Part shown: in pieces, positions 11,001-17,685 of the stretch
How positions within the stretch are numbered: position 1 is the first letter of the stretch
Layout of the letters: every line of letters begins with the position of its first letter
Assembly: GCA_002887195.1 (NCBI GenBank)
Contig: PJAB01000419.1
Location: forward strand, 1 to 27,274
Origin: Chrysochromulina parva
Taxonomy: Eukaryota; Haptophyta; Prymnesiales; Chrysochromulinaceae
Reading direction: 5' to 3'
DNA length: 27,274 nt
Program-made: the position numbers and the translations under genes
The notes under the pieces: model-generated
The model's database searches: none
The model's input: the letters and a program-made list of their open reading frames with translations, nothing else
What the model was told of the DNA's origin: nothing

Positions 11001-14000
11001 GTTCGAGACGTCGAGCTGCGTGAGCGTCTTGTTCGCGCCAAGTCCGCGCCCAAACGGGCGCAAGTAGCCCTTCAGATCTCCGAGAAGATTGCCGCTCAGG
11101 TTGAGACTGACGAGACCGAGCGCCGTGGCGAGCATGCGCGCGAGCCCCACCGAATCCTCGTTGCGTCCGCCGACGCCGTTGGCCGACACGTTGAGCGACG
11201 CTAGGGTCTCGTTGCGCTCGCAAATGAGCCAGAGCGCCATCAACCCCACTTCGGTCAGCCTCGCCCCTTCCGCCGAAAAGTCCCAGTCGGGCCGGCGCTT
11301 GGCGAGGAGCGTGCCCAGGTGGCCCGCAGCGATGCGGCACGTGTTGTTCATGAACGGGTTGTTGAGGAAAGAGGCGGCCTTCTCGTTCGTGTGCCAGCCC
11401 TCCCAGCCATCCTGGGCGAGCAGGAGCAGGTGCTGCGCAAAGAGCCCCTCCTGGAACGAGAGGTGCTTGAACTGGTACTGCGCGGGCGCGAGCTCGGTCT
11501 GCGCCTCGAGCGTCTTCGTGAGCGGAATGCCGCCATCCTCCTTGTTGAGGTGCAGCCAGAGAGTGAGGCCCTCGGTGTTCACCTGGTCGATGAGCAGCGC
11601 GTTCGCCACGTGCACCGCCGAAAACTCACGCCGGCCGGCCTGCTGGTTGGACACGGCCACGTGGCGGAGCATCGTGATCCCGAAACTGCGCGCGCGGTCG
11701 CCAAGGAGCATCTTGAGGTTCGCATTGACGAGCATCATCACGGTGTCGACGAGCTTCTTGGGCATCGAAAGCTCGATGCGGTTGAGCTCGGTGCGCTGGA
11801 CCTCGGGCTTGTTCGCCTCGCGCAGATAGTGCGCGCCGTGCTTGAAGACCTCGTACACCTCCTTCGAGTCGAGATTGAATAGGCGCTTGTCGCCTTTATT
11901 CAGATTCGCGTCCTTCTTCTCCTCCTTCTCGGCGTCCTTTGCGGCCTTTTTCTCGCTCATGCCCGAGTCATTATGCTCCATCGAGAGTGCCGCCTTGCGT
12001 GTAGGCCGGTGCTCGCGCTCCTTCTTCTCGGTGGGCACGGCCACCGTTTCGTTCGCCGCGATCGAGGCAGCCACGCCAGGACCGCTCGCAGGGTCTGCAT
12101 CCTTTTGCATCATCGCCGAGCGATCGAGGTTGAACAGGCGCAACCACTCGTGCACCAGCTGGTCCGTGTTCGTCCGGCGGCCGGGCAGCAGCCGCTTAGA
12201 GATGGCGCTCTTGATGCCGAGCTCGTAGAGCTCGATGCGGTTCGATGGGAGTTTCGTCAAGTCCTCGCCACCCGAGGTGAAGATGAGCACGAGCAGCGAG
12301 AGCAGCACGGGGATGCCGGTCGCGTCCACGAGGAAGACGAGCTTCTCCTCGAGCAGCACGTCGAGCTCCTTCTCGGGCACTGTCCCCTTGAGCCTCTTGC
12401 GGAAGAAGTTGTAGTGCTCGTACGCACGCGCATCCTCCGAGGTCCCGAAGCGCAGGATCTCGGCAAAGTGCACCTCGACCTCGCAATACAAGGACACATT
12501 CCTGTGCGTCACCTTGAGGGTGCACACCGCCGAACGAAAGTGTGTCGGGTCGAGGTCGTGGAACTTGTTGATCAGCTGCATCAACTTGATCGTCGTGTCC
12601 ACCTTCTCGACGACCGTGTTGGGCGCCAGCTTGGCTTCCGCTTCGGGGGCCGCGACCGCTGGGTCACCCATCGGCACCGCAGGCTTCGCAAGCTCCATCT
12701 CGACGCCGGAGATCAGCCTTCGCACAAACTGGACGATGGAGGCGCCCGAGACAAGCGAGACGCGGCAGCGCACCACGTCTGGCACGCACGCCTCGGGCAT
12801 GATGTCGTCTTGGAAGCGGCCCGCAAACTGCTCTTGCGCCTTCTCGTACAGCCGCACCGGGTCCTTGAACCCGGGAGATTCGATCCCCTTGATGAGCTGA
12901 TCGGCCTCGGGCTGATCTTTGCCGACCTCGGTCACGAGCTTGGCGACGACCTTCTTGAAGACGGGCTCCATGTGCTCAGCGACCATGTAGATCTCGTCCG
13001 TGCGCTGGCACATGGTCTTCCACATCGCCTCGGCCGCCTTCACCTCGAGTGCCTCCTTCGCCTGGATCTCCTTCTTCTTCTTCTTATCGGTGGTTGCCTC
13101 GAGCTTCTGCAGCTCTTCCTTGCGCCCCTGCAACAGGCTGCTCAGCTTGAGGGCGACCGAGAAGGGCGGCTTCGTGCCCCCCGACGTGTCGCCCGCGTCC
13201 GCGAGCAGCACCTGCGCAAACTCCTTGGCCTGCGCGCCTACAGACACCTTGGCCATGGCAGTGTCGATGCGGTCGAGCAGCGGCACACGGCTCGCGCCTC
13301 GGGCCTCGCGCATGCCGTCGTCGAGCTCCTTGAGGTACGCCGAGCGGATGGCGCGGTGGCTCTCGGCGACTACCCGCGTACCCGTCTGGTCCTTCTGGCG
13401 CTCCGCCGGGTCGAAGTCGTCCGAGTCGGCCATAAGCCATCCACTCGGAGCCCACAACGCTTCGAGGTCGGCGCGCGTGACGGCGCCAATCTTCTTGTAC
13501 GCGTCGTCCAGCCCCTTGCGCACCTCGCCAAGCGAGAGCAGGTGGTCGAAGAACTCGTTGCCCTCCATCTGGATGTTGATCACGCGCCTCTGCTGCTCGT
13601 TGGTGAGCTGGCACAGGTTCATCACCACAAAGGTCTTGATGTAAGACGAGAGCAGGATGCCCTCAGGCCGAGTGGTCACCAGCACGCGATTGCCGCTGGG
13701 CACGATGTCCTTGTGCACAAACTCGTCGATCTGCTCGCGCAGACCGGCGGCCTCGTCGACGCCGTCGAGCAGCACGATGAGCGCGCGCATCTCGTACGCC
13801 TGCATGAGCATGTCACACCACGACTGGAACTTTTTGCCGCTGTACATCGACTCGATGTACCGTCCGAGCAAAGACTGATGCTTGCTTTGGTTCGAGGCGG
13901 ACGCCTCGCGCAGCAGGTAGATGATGCGCTGCACGAAGACGACAATCGGCACGAGCCGGATGCCGTCGTTGGCGCCCGCGCCGCGCAGCAGACGATCGGC

Positions 14001-15860
14001 GAGCGTGAAGACCGCCTGCTTCGCCATCCACGTCTTGCCGGTTCCCGGCCCGGCGCGCACGAGCACGGGCAGTGCCGGGTGCAACCCCATGTGACGGTTG
14101 GGCGAGGCTTGGAGCAGCAGCGTCACGAGGTCACGTACGTCGCTCACATTCCACTCGGACGGGATGCGTGAGTTGTCCTGCTGCTCCGTCCCGGTCGACA
14201 CGTGCAGCGTCTGGTCCTTGATGCGCAGGTTGTTCCCCGTGATCGCGTCCTCGACAAGCGCCTCACGTGTCACGATATCCTCTAAATAATTGGCACGCGC
14301 TGCCTCGTACTCGGACACTGAGGGGAAGCGCTGCACCGCGTGGTTGAACTCGTTGAGCGCCGCGCAGAGCGAGACCACCATGCCAGGGAGCGATGAGATG
14401 TACGCGCGCAGCCCAAACTCCTCCGTCTCGCGCTTCTCTAGAACGCGGCACGGCGTCTTGGGCATGAGCGTGCCGCACTTCTCGCTGTTCAGAGGGTCGC
14501 ACCCGGCTCGTAGGGCGAGAGGCTTCGCCGAGCAGAGAACGTACACCACATTCTCCTCGCCTGGCACGTCGCCCTCGCCGCCCTCCTCCACACGCTTGAG
14601 GTTGTCGATGCCATCTTTGGTGGACATGGTCACCCAACCCGACATGAGGCGACTCTGCACTGCTAAATTGTGGCGCGAGCCCTCCTTGATATCGATCTCC
14701 TTCTCGTGCCAGGGCTCGACAAGCGCATCGACGGAGGCACCGTCATGCACGAACAGTAGCCGCGTGCCCGGCGCATGCCGTGGGTTCAATGCCTTCACCA
14801 CCGTGAATGGCGTCGGGTCGACGGTCACCTCTCCCATCGCCACACCGTCGCGGCGCACGACGACCGAGTCGTCGCGCAGCGTGCGCTGCACCGTCGCGGC
14901 TGTGCCCTCGAGCATCCCGGGCTTGCGCATGGCGAGGCGCGCGCCCTCGCCGCAGCCGTACGCGAGCCAAGGGTTGAAACGGAGCAGCGCCACGTGCGAA
15001 TCGCCATCGTGATCGCGCCAGTCGATACGCACCTCGAGGCTCCCGTCTGACTGGAGTCCATCGTGCACTAGGCCGTGCTCGGCCCCCACACGCCACTCAT
15101 TGGGGCAGTCGATACGATCTTCTATGGGGGTACCCTTCTCGGGCGAAATCTTGATGCGCCCGAGCGCCGCGCCGCTCGTGAGCGCGCGCAGGTCGATGGT
15201 CTCCGAATCGGGCAAGGTCGCCACATCACCGTGCGTCAACTCGAAGCTCGACCGCGCGCAATTAAACATGAGCACGATCTTGCCCGGCGGAACGCGCTCG
15301 TGGCGCGAGGGTTTGCCGTCTTCGACGCCGCTCGGCCGATGCTGCTCGTTGCGCGTGTAGCACACGTCCTTGTCCTTCTTGCCGCACTTGCGGTAAAGGG
15401 CTTCGCGCGCCGCTGCCGCGAGCGGCTGTCGGCTGAGCAGCTCCGCGCTGTAATAGTCGACCCTGGGGCCGGCCGTTGTGCGCACCGGCTCGGGGGCCGC
15501 TTGGGGCGACATCGGCGGCAGCGGCCCGGCCTTCGGCAGGCCACCCAGAGCAATGCCACCCAGGGCACTGCCCGTCGGCTTCGGCTTCCCGCTGACGGCC
15601 TCGGCTTTCCGCCCAGTCCCTTGCCCGCCCTTATCAGCCGCTCCCTTGCGATCGCTCCCCTGATTCTGCTCGGCCGGCTTCACCTCTTTCCTGGCGATCT
15701 TGGGAGAAGCGCTGCCTGCGGGAAGTGCATTATCCTTGGGCGACTTCTCGGCCTTTACATCGGCCTTGATCACCGCGACAAGCCCGGGCGCAGCCTTTGC
15801 CGCCTTGACCGCCGACTGGCCCTTGGCCGAGCGGTCACTCCCTTCCTTAGCCGCCGGCAT
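5079..15860 (-). CDS. Giant NACHT / LRR / Roc-COR / ART-like multidomain protein
   Basis: Intronless gene for about 3,593 aa, numbered from the ATG at 15860. Domains in order: Lys/Ala-rich disordered N-terminus (1-130); beta-rich region of unknown type (130-560); NACHT ATPase with Walker A GPGTGKT (604-610) and Walker B LLDGVDEA (Asp699); an insert of about 380 aa with a coiled coil and a RelA/SpoT-like segment (about 997-1157); the NACHT small helical part (PVLLSLLVLIF, then LPSNRIELYE); ribonuclease-inhibitor-type LRRs (about 1530-2270); short classical LRRs (about 2318-2464); Roc GTPase with P-loop GHGEAGKTS (2490-2498), switch II WDLAGQ (2541-2546) and TKCD (2604-2607); COR (about 2650-2960); a four-Cys CPSC/CERC ribbon (3067-3070, 3119-3122); and an ADP-ribosyltransferase-like C-terminus (about 3200-3560). 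Such proteins act as nucleotide-gated sensors or scaffolds; a cytosolic role is inferred. An in-frame ATG at 16604 would add 248 aa, but these look like translated promoter repeats. Confidence 0.88.
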   Translation of the reverse strand: MPAAKEGSDRSAKGQSAVKAAKAAPGLVAVIKADVKAEKSPKDNALPAGSASPKIARKEVKPAEQNQGSDRKGAADKGGQGTGRKAEAVSGKPKPTGSALGGIALGGLPKAGPLPPMSPQAAPEPVRTTAGPRVDYYSAELLSRQPLAAAAREALYRKCGKKDKDVCYTRNEQHRPSGVEDGKPSRHERVPPGKIVLMFNCARSSFELTHGDVATLPDSETIDLRALTSGAALGRIKISPEKGTPIEDRIDCPNEWRVGAEHGLVHDGLQSDGSLEVRIDWRDHDGDSHVALLRFNPWLAYGCGEGARLAMRKPGMLEGTAATVQRTLRDDSVVVRRDGVAMGEVTVDPTPFTVVKALNPRHAPGTRLLFVHDGASVDALVEPWHEKEIDIKEGSRHNLAVQSRLMSGWVTMSTKDGIDNLKRVEEGGEGDVPGEENVVYVLCSAKPLALRAGCDPLNSEKCGTLMPKTPCRVLEKRETEEFGLRAYISSLPGMVVSLCAALNEFNHAVQRFPSVSEYEAARANYLEDIVTREALVEDAITGNNLRIKDQTLHVSTGTEQQDNSRIPSEWNVSDVRDLVTLLLQASPNRHMGLHPALPVLVRAGPGTGKTWMAKQAVFTLADRLLRGAGANDGIRLVPIVVFVQRIIYLLREASASNQSKHQSLLGRYIESMYSGKKFQSWCDMLMQAYEMRALIVLLDGVDEAAGLREQIDEFVHKDIVPSGNRVLVTTRPEGILLSSYIKTFVVMNLCQLTNEQQRRVINIQMEGNEFFDHLLSLGEVRKGLDDAYKKIGAVTRADLEALWAPSGWLMADSDDFDPAERQKDQTGTRVVAESHRAIRSAYLKELDDGMREARGASRVPLLDRIDTAMAKVSVGAQAKEFAQVLLADAGDTSGGTKPPFSVALKLSSLLQGRKEELQKLEATTDKKKKKEIQAKEALEVKAAEAMWKTMCQRTDEIYMVAEHMEPVFKKVVAKLVTEVGKDQPEADQLIKGIESPGFKDPVRLYEKAQEQFAGRFQDDIMPEACVPDVVRCRVSLVSGASIVQFVRRLISGVEMELAKPAVPMGDPAVAAPEAEAKLAPNTVVEKVDTTIKLMQLINKFHDLDPTHFRSAVCTLKVTHRNVSLYCEVEVHFAEILRFGTSEDARAYEHYNFFRKRLKGTVPEKELDVLLEEKLVFLVDATGIPVLLSLLVLIFTSGGEDLTKLPSNRIELYELGIKSAISKRLLPGRRTNTDQLVHEWLRLFNLDRSAMMQKDADPASGPGVAASIAANETVAVPTEKKEREHRPTRKAALSMEHNDSGMSEKKAAKDAEKEEKKDANLNKGDKRLFNLDSKEVYEVFKHGAHYLREANKPEVQRTELNRIELSMPKKLVDTVMMLVNANLKMLLGDRARSFGITMLRHVAVSNQQAGRREFSAVHVANALLIDQVNTEGLTLWLHLNKEDGGIPLTKTLEAQTELAPAQYQFKHLSFQEGLFAQHLLLLAQDGWEGWHTNEKAASFLNNPFMNNTCRIAAGHLGTLLAKRRPDWDFSAEGARLTEVGLMALWLICERNETLASLNVSANGVGGRNEDSVGLARMLATALGLVSLNLSGNLLGDLKGYLRPFGRGLGANKTLTQLDVSNNNLMPDGIKIVCNALRTCTALKRLDVSYNSPGRETALPELLRMHPTLCSVGIVEKEPTTRSERTWHLDTRAKEAIGRALLDSPASVCYLQCDVFALHEETTSLNWVSQAPCDAIVLAGVLRANSTLKTLNIAANGSLGDFERDEIGRALLSNKKGAVGFCSIYGLKEGMSPTHTVDLKDKEQIRSLRSFTLFAGLLRANPTITSLTLSSVAPDHIDLLAQALATNTTLRELRLEQPQKGSDVAVTVLPVQDLNGSAGKKEIDLSSAGAPMEGTTVPSPMHRHACGVVGALLAANQSVHYLKINPGPGAEGGGILEHLHRARKSTLRVLDLTGIGLGDRGGVRFFETLLAGSCSMLHTLCLGSNKLTSNSIGPLVVEVLRQDNCNLTSLDINSNLIGGPVITQAIKFNKSLTELNITGNPLEDEGLWLIGGLLLEPDCTCHLRAIHTFAFDVTDTVHKHGTSGLLEAGAARLLFGVLKYTTSVTNLNLSSAGIEPTAAFDLANAVAANGTLKTLDLTSNPLSDPGTYLQPGEKKKTDKNEKEKKDERSDTKGLFALAEAIKVSPSLAELTLEGGKLPVTSLKGSNLKVKAIDLSRRNLSYLSAIFLGTLLEMNSTITELSLHTNELTPLGAKMVVERLQPSLKSLDLNNIVRVDSTEKNKKGAEKGKNLSYSTVTPRVAEKEVVAEQLEQLWAAVMKLGSLEKLTMDRDHLLDLRPDRDSISTLGQLINLKTLSLANNRLTSLPEDLCLAKGLKVLSLHNNKLTELPISIGQLESLEKLDLKSNNLTFLPTSISQLMSLKILDASDNKLASLDASICDLMNIEKLEFKDNPLQRPPTTIARQGITAIRRYFVELAASGETPSNGARLVLLGHGEAGKTSLQRGLRARAPRPSAVDDRTIQLDIYSLVLGEMGTPRQVVLSMWDLAGQPQYAAGLQPYIVDGSLYLLTVPALDVHSLNASHSDYLGRWLNYLEVGAPNAIVLPVLTKCDMLPGADALPSHQRTHEKFTELAKAQLEWFKDGINRHLAQQDGNSRLQIEPVVQCLSSVEGGDISLETMRTRLEEIVFSEPPRLASIGQLIPRTWLLAITFLRALRDGRNPVEASKMAESGNQSTPVPGQEAAPLVGHSYMRLADAVDRYLTQFVPFIKAASADEQVLKDALQLLVNQGEIFASSGIIYLQPDYVTRLLKPLVDHRMGKKFMQAVAAKLPVEMVDAERAATLTAADCLATSGELREELLPVMWEPVGLSRDDFGGVALMLCESGVLFLAEHSHQGRRWVMPMRLRDEQPTDAKQQWAEAIEAESAEVMGLAIRLGRFSPPGILERLMALCYGLGKYHKFWKRGAQIESHFEGHISQLLIELRAVYPVEDAGGVRVLVEALGPVVSASSPDKSSEDKKQQQKLDPVYELSIEFCGDKSQRARQYAVLTQVQGLAQTVLDDFEGLQTTTELNCPSCAKRVELLKMQIEQTKYRRRSKQSADDELKPDLTITRWPLEDVSKKSLRCERCKETVTLNNVPTNVGKIQGMSLILPTKAPEFVVPEHRLVSDKLKLGKPLEASFGLAKLLGLSDATDFEPMRHATELQLAEEVAANASALDEDEFGWTDLDWLHYLIGKPVMKPHDAEAMAATAAMERPAPTEGTPFAEKLDKGHEATLLSHFAALPIVQAAGLTKGHVLALRLFSSSFARKLNTPLHYGCSVERPHPYPIALVLTLDALYRLRSAQADERKQAIAASAEADAKLAEAQVELMKEAGQGDEEVAEQCAREAAKCAARLEYLNTSIYWRGVCGLPPAEFKQRGACEVGFLSLTTQRSLAQEATISMIADLEKARTSEILFEEQSRESARSHSSMHPRSASRDSLGLTPGRHPGTPGGRRESHEAAAKAAGMAEAPIVLLRVRIERAGKEPENVPTDISFLSAFPDDCEAVFVPGAYMEQKRESTEAMPGLGKDGAEGPGKIIEILPHLPADLGRAGGKVDGKPK
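5180..6260 (-). other. ADP-ribosyltransferase-like C-terminal domain of the giant protein
   Basis: The segment follows the order of protist/animal-type arginine ADP-ribosyltransferases: a helical lead-in (ALRLFSSSFARKLNTPL), strand with YWRG (Arg3398), GLPPAEF, the GFLSLTT strand (Ser3420) and the C-terminal block TDISFLSAFPDDCEAVFVPG ending in the catalytic-type Glu3537. The usual ExE pair is D-C-E here (Asp3535, Glu3537). A Ser/Arg/Pro-rich loop of about 60 residues, with possible phosphorylation sites, is inserted before the last strand pair. The fold assignment is by motif order. Activity is not shown by sequence. Confidence 0.65.
7760..8420 (-). other. Roc (Ras-of-complex) GTPase domain of the giant protein
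   Basis: The P-loop GHGEAGKTS, switch II DLAGQ and the base-specificity motif TKCD are all present in the usual spacing. The domain follows directly on classical LRRs, and a COR-like region follows it, as in ROCO proteins. TKCD replaces the more usual NKxD, a change seen in several Roc domains. Confidence 0.88.
12390..12870 (-). other. RelA/SpoT-like segment inserted in the NACHT module
   Basis: Residues about 997-1157 follow the pattern of protist RelA/SpoT-like nucleotidyltransferase domains. They show a KAQEQFAGRF helix, VPDVVRCRV (Asp1028, Arg1031), a later strand with CEVEVHFAEIL (Glu1127, Glu1129) and an EHYNFFRKRL helix. The GYRD/GYRSxH block that binds substrate in active synthetases is not recognisable (THFRSAV instead), so a structural or regulatory role is more likely than (p)ppGpp synthesis. 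The call rests on motif order alone. Confidence 0.45.
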
Positions 15861-16373
15861 GCGCAGCGCACTCACCGCCACTACTGAAGCGCCCTCGGAG
15901 AGCCTGCAACACGAACAATGGAAGGGGCTGAGCTCATGAGTGGATGGAGGTCGGGCTGAGCTCCTTGCTATAGGGAGAGCAGGGGAGCGCTGCAAGGCAA
16001 TAGCCGCGGGGCGGGCGCGCAGCGGCTGGTGTCGGCCGGCTAAGGTGGCACTCGAACCGCGAACAGCTAGCTGCCAGCCTCTCGCGGCAGCTGTGCTGCG
16101 TGGGCGTGTTGGGAGGCAAGCCACCTTGTGGGAGGAAGCCTTTTTCCAGCTTTTTCGCAATGAGTTGACCGCTCTCTGTGGGAGCATTCGATGCGAATAA
16201 ACACCGTGAACGGTGCCCAAAAATAGGTGTTCACGCATGTTCACGTTCACGTTAAATTGCCATCGCGGCAAGACGCACAGCCACAGCCCACAGGTCCCGT
16301 GGAGACACAACGTGGGGGGCGCAGAGTGCGGCGCACATAGGTGTGCCCCGTGTCTCCGTGTTCCACACACCAA

Positions 16374-16531
16374 CCCAACGTAACACACCAATCCAACGAA
16401 ACGCACTGCCCCCGCGCCCGCGCAGTGCGAAGGGGGCTCTCGCACTGCTCCGTGCGATTTTCGCACTGCCTGCCGAGAGCAGATGTGCGAGGAACGCGTT
16501 GTCGCGTTCTGGGTTGGTGTGTTACGTTGGG
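16374..16531. repeat. Inverted repeat, 21-bp arms
   Basis: The arms at 16374-16394 and 16511-16531 are reverse complements over 21 bp with one mismatch, including 18 bp of perfect match. The 116-bp spacer holds an inner hairpin CGCACTGC/GCAGTGCG (16402-16409, 16422-16429) and further CGCACTG copies. TTGGGTCAC (16527-16535) pairs again with GTGACCCAA at 16572-16580. A foldback/MITE-like insertion or a structured 5' leader are both possible. No target-site duplication was found. Confidence 0.75.
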
Positions 16532-16623
16532 TCACTTTGGCGTGTGGGACCCTCCTTGTAGGGCTTTTTGGGTGACCCAATTTTCGCGGAACTTCCGCGA
16601 TCATTTTTGTACGTTCGGTGGTG

Positions 16624-16663
16624 CAATTTCACGCGATCTTGACGGGCTCGCCTCGTGAAATTG
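16624..16663. repeat. Inverted repeat CAATTTCACG / CGTGAAATTG
   Basis: Perfect 10-bp arms (16624-16633 and 16654-16663) are separated by 20 bp. The repeat lies in the shared upstream region, about 234 bp before the ATG of the Lys-rich gene. It could be a dimer-binding site. Confidence 0.7.
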
Positions 16664-16896
16664 TCTACGCACGGCCCGAACTCGGCGACTCAGCTGGGGC
16701 CTGGGGCGCTGGGGGTGCCAAACTCCGTGGGGCAGTGCTGGGTGTGCATCAGCAGGGCAAGCCGGGCGTTTGTTCTCTGTCGCCATATATGAATTGTGTG
16801 TGTGCATGCACAAAAACAAAATCGGTTGCAACGTAAAATTACTTGAGTGCCTATCTTTAGATCCCTTTCTGATCCTTGAACGCCCGTCGCTCCCAG

Positions 16897-17685
16897 ATGG
16901 CGTCGCCCCTGTTTCGCTTCGTACTTGCGCATCTATCCATCCTCGCACTGGTTTTAGCGCAAACTCCGACGAGCAGTGCAAGTACGCTGCCATCACTCAA
17001 CAAGACCAAGCATCAGTGCGCTGCTCCCCTCCAATAGGCCACCTAATAAGGCGACCACCCATGCACCACGCTAACGTGCACGCCACCCTGGGCACTTGGC
17101 CCGACTCATCCTTCGTGTCTCGCCTGCAGCAGCAGTAGTCCCTTTAGCGCCTTCACCAAGTCCCTCGATCAGAAGATGCGCAAGCCCTTCATGGAGCTCA
17201 TGAAGAGGCTGCGTGAGGCGAGGAAGGCGCCAGGTTCCAAGGATGAGAAAAGGAAGATTGCCTCGGCGACCGACGCCGAAATCCACAAGCTGCTGGGCGC
17301 TGAGTACAAGCGGTACCGCGCCGTTCAGAGCGCCGTGAGCGCGCTGCACGCAAAAGATGGCGGAAAGAACACGGCGAGCACAGCCACGCTGTCGCCGCCG
17401 CCGCCTAAAGCGTCCAAGTACCTCACGTACGATGCCAACCGCGGTCTGCACATCGAGAGCAGCGCAACTGCGCTGCCAGGTAGCAAGGGGAAGAAGAAGA
17501 AGCCGACGATCACCGCCGCCTCGCCACCGCCTGTCGCTGCGCTGCCAGGTAGCAAGGGGAAGAAGATCAAGAAGACGATGGAGGAGACGTCTACGAGCGT
17601 GCCGCCGCCTGCCGCTGTGCTCCTGCCCGGTAAGAAGAAGAAGACGAAGTCGTCGACAAGCAGCGTCAAGGACGAGCAGCGCTAG
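16897..17685 (+). CDS. Lysine-rich secreted protein with signal-peptide first exon (predicted)
   Basis: The ATG at 16897 opens a 46-codon frame that begins with a clear signal peptide: MASPLFRF, then VLAHLSILALVLA, then a Ser/Thr-rich stretch. The second open frame, from about 17050 to the stop at 17683-17685, has no convincing start of its own. A phase-2 intron from GTGCGC at 17016 to CTGCAG at 17129 (or TTTAG at 17147) joins the two in frame, giving about 224 aa. The mature part has a basic helical region (KMRKPFMELMKRLREARK) and a tail with three related LPG(SKG)KKxKK blocks separated by Pro/Ala/Ser/Thr linkers. I do not recognise a family. The composition recalls lysine-rich scale or biomineral matrix proteins, but this is only a resemblance. 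The exact splice sites are uncertain. Confidence 0.5.
17016..17129 (+). other. Predicted intron separating signal peptide from Lys-rich body
   Basis: The donor CA|GTGCGC and acceptor CTGCAG|C keep the reading frame (phase 2). All nearby AG acceptors (17129, 17132, 17135, 17138, 17147) fall in the same phase, so acceptor choice changes only a few Ser/Pro residues. The intron contains in-frame stops (TAG at 17035, TAATAA at 17044-17049), so it must be removed if the exons belong together. Confidence 0.4.

Larger units (their letters stand above)
15861..16896. promoter_or_regulatory. Divergent upstream region of the giant gene and the Lys-rich gene
   Basis: This region of about 1 kb lies between head-to-head genes. 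It is open on the minus strand, but the translation is of low quality. It holds four GTTCACG heptamers within 50 bp (16205-16211 inverted; 16229, 16239 and 16245 direct) and a set of inverted repeats between 16374 and 16663 that are listed separately. Promoter function is inferred from position only. Confidence 0.45.

Noticed and set aside
11973..14171. A 732-codon plus-strand open frame antisense to the giant gene
   Set aside because: Its translation is His/Leu/Arg/Val-rich and low in information, typical of the complement of a GC-rich coding frame. The minus strand carries clear NACHT motifs over the same bases.
16030..16080. Possible minus-strand tRNA T-arm (GCGGTTCGAGTGCC)
   Set aside because: The T-stem does not pair and no D-arm, anticodon arm or acceptor stem fits around it.
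15861..16604. N-terminal extension of the giant protein from the ATG at 16604
   Set aside because: The added 248 residues translate promoter-like repeats (for example NVNVNM from GTTCACG copies) and show no domain. I kept the start at 15860, with the caveat stated.
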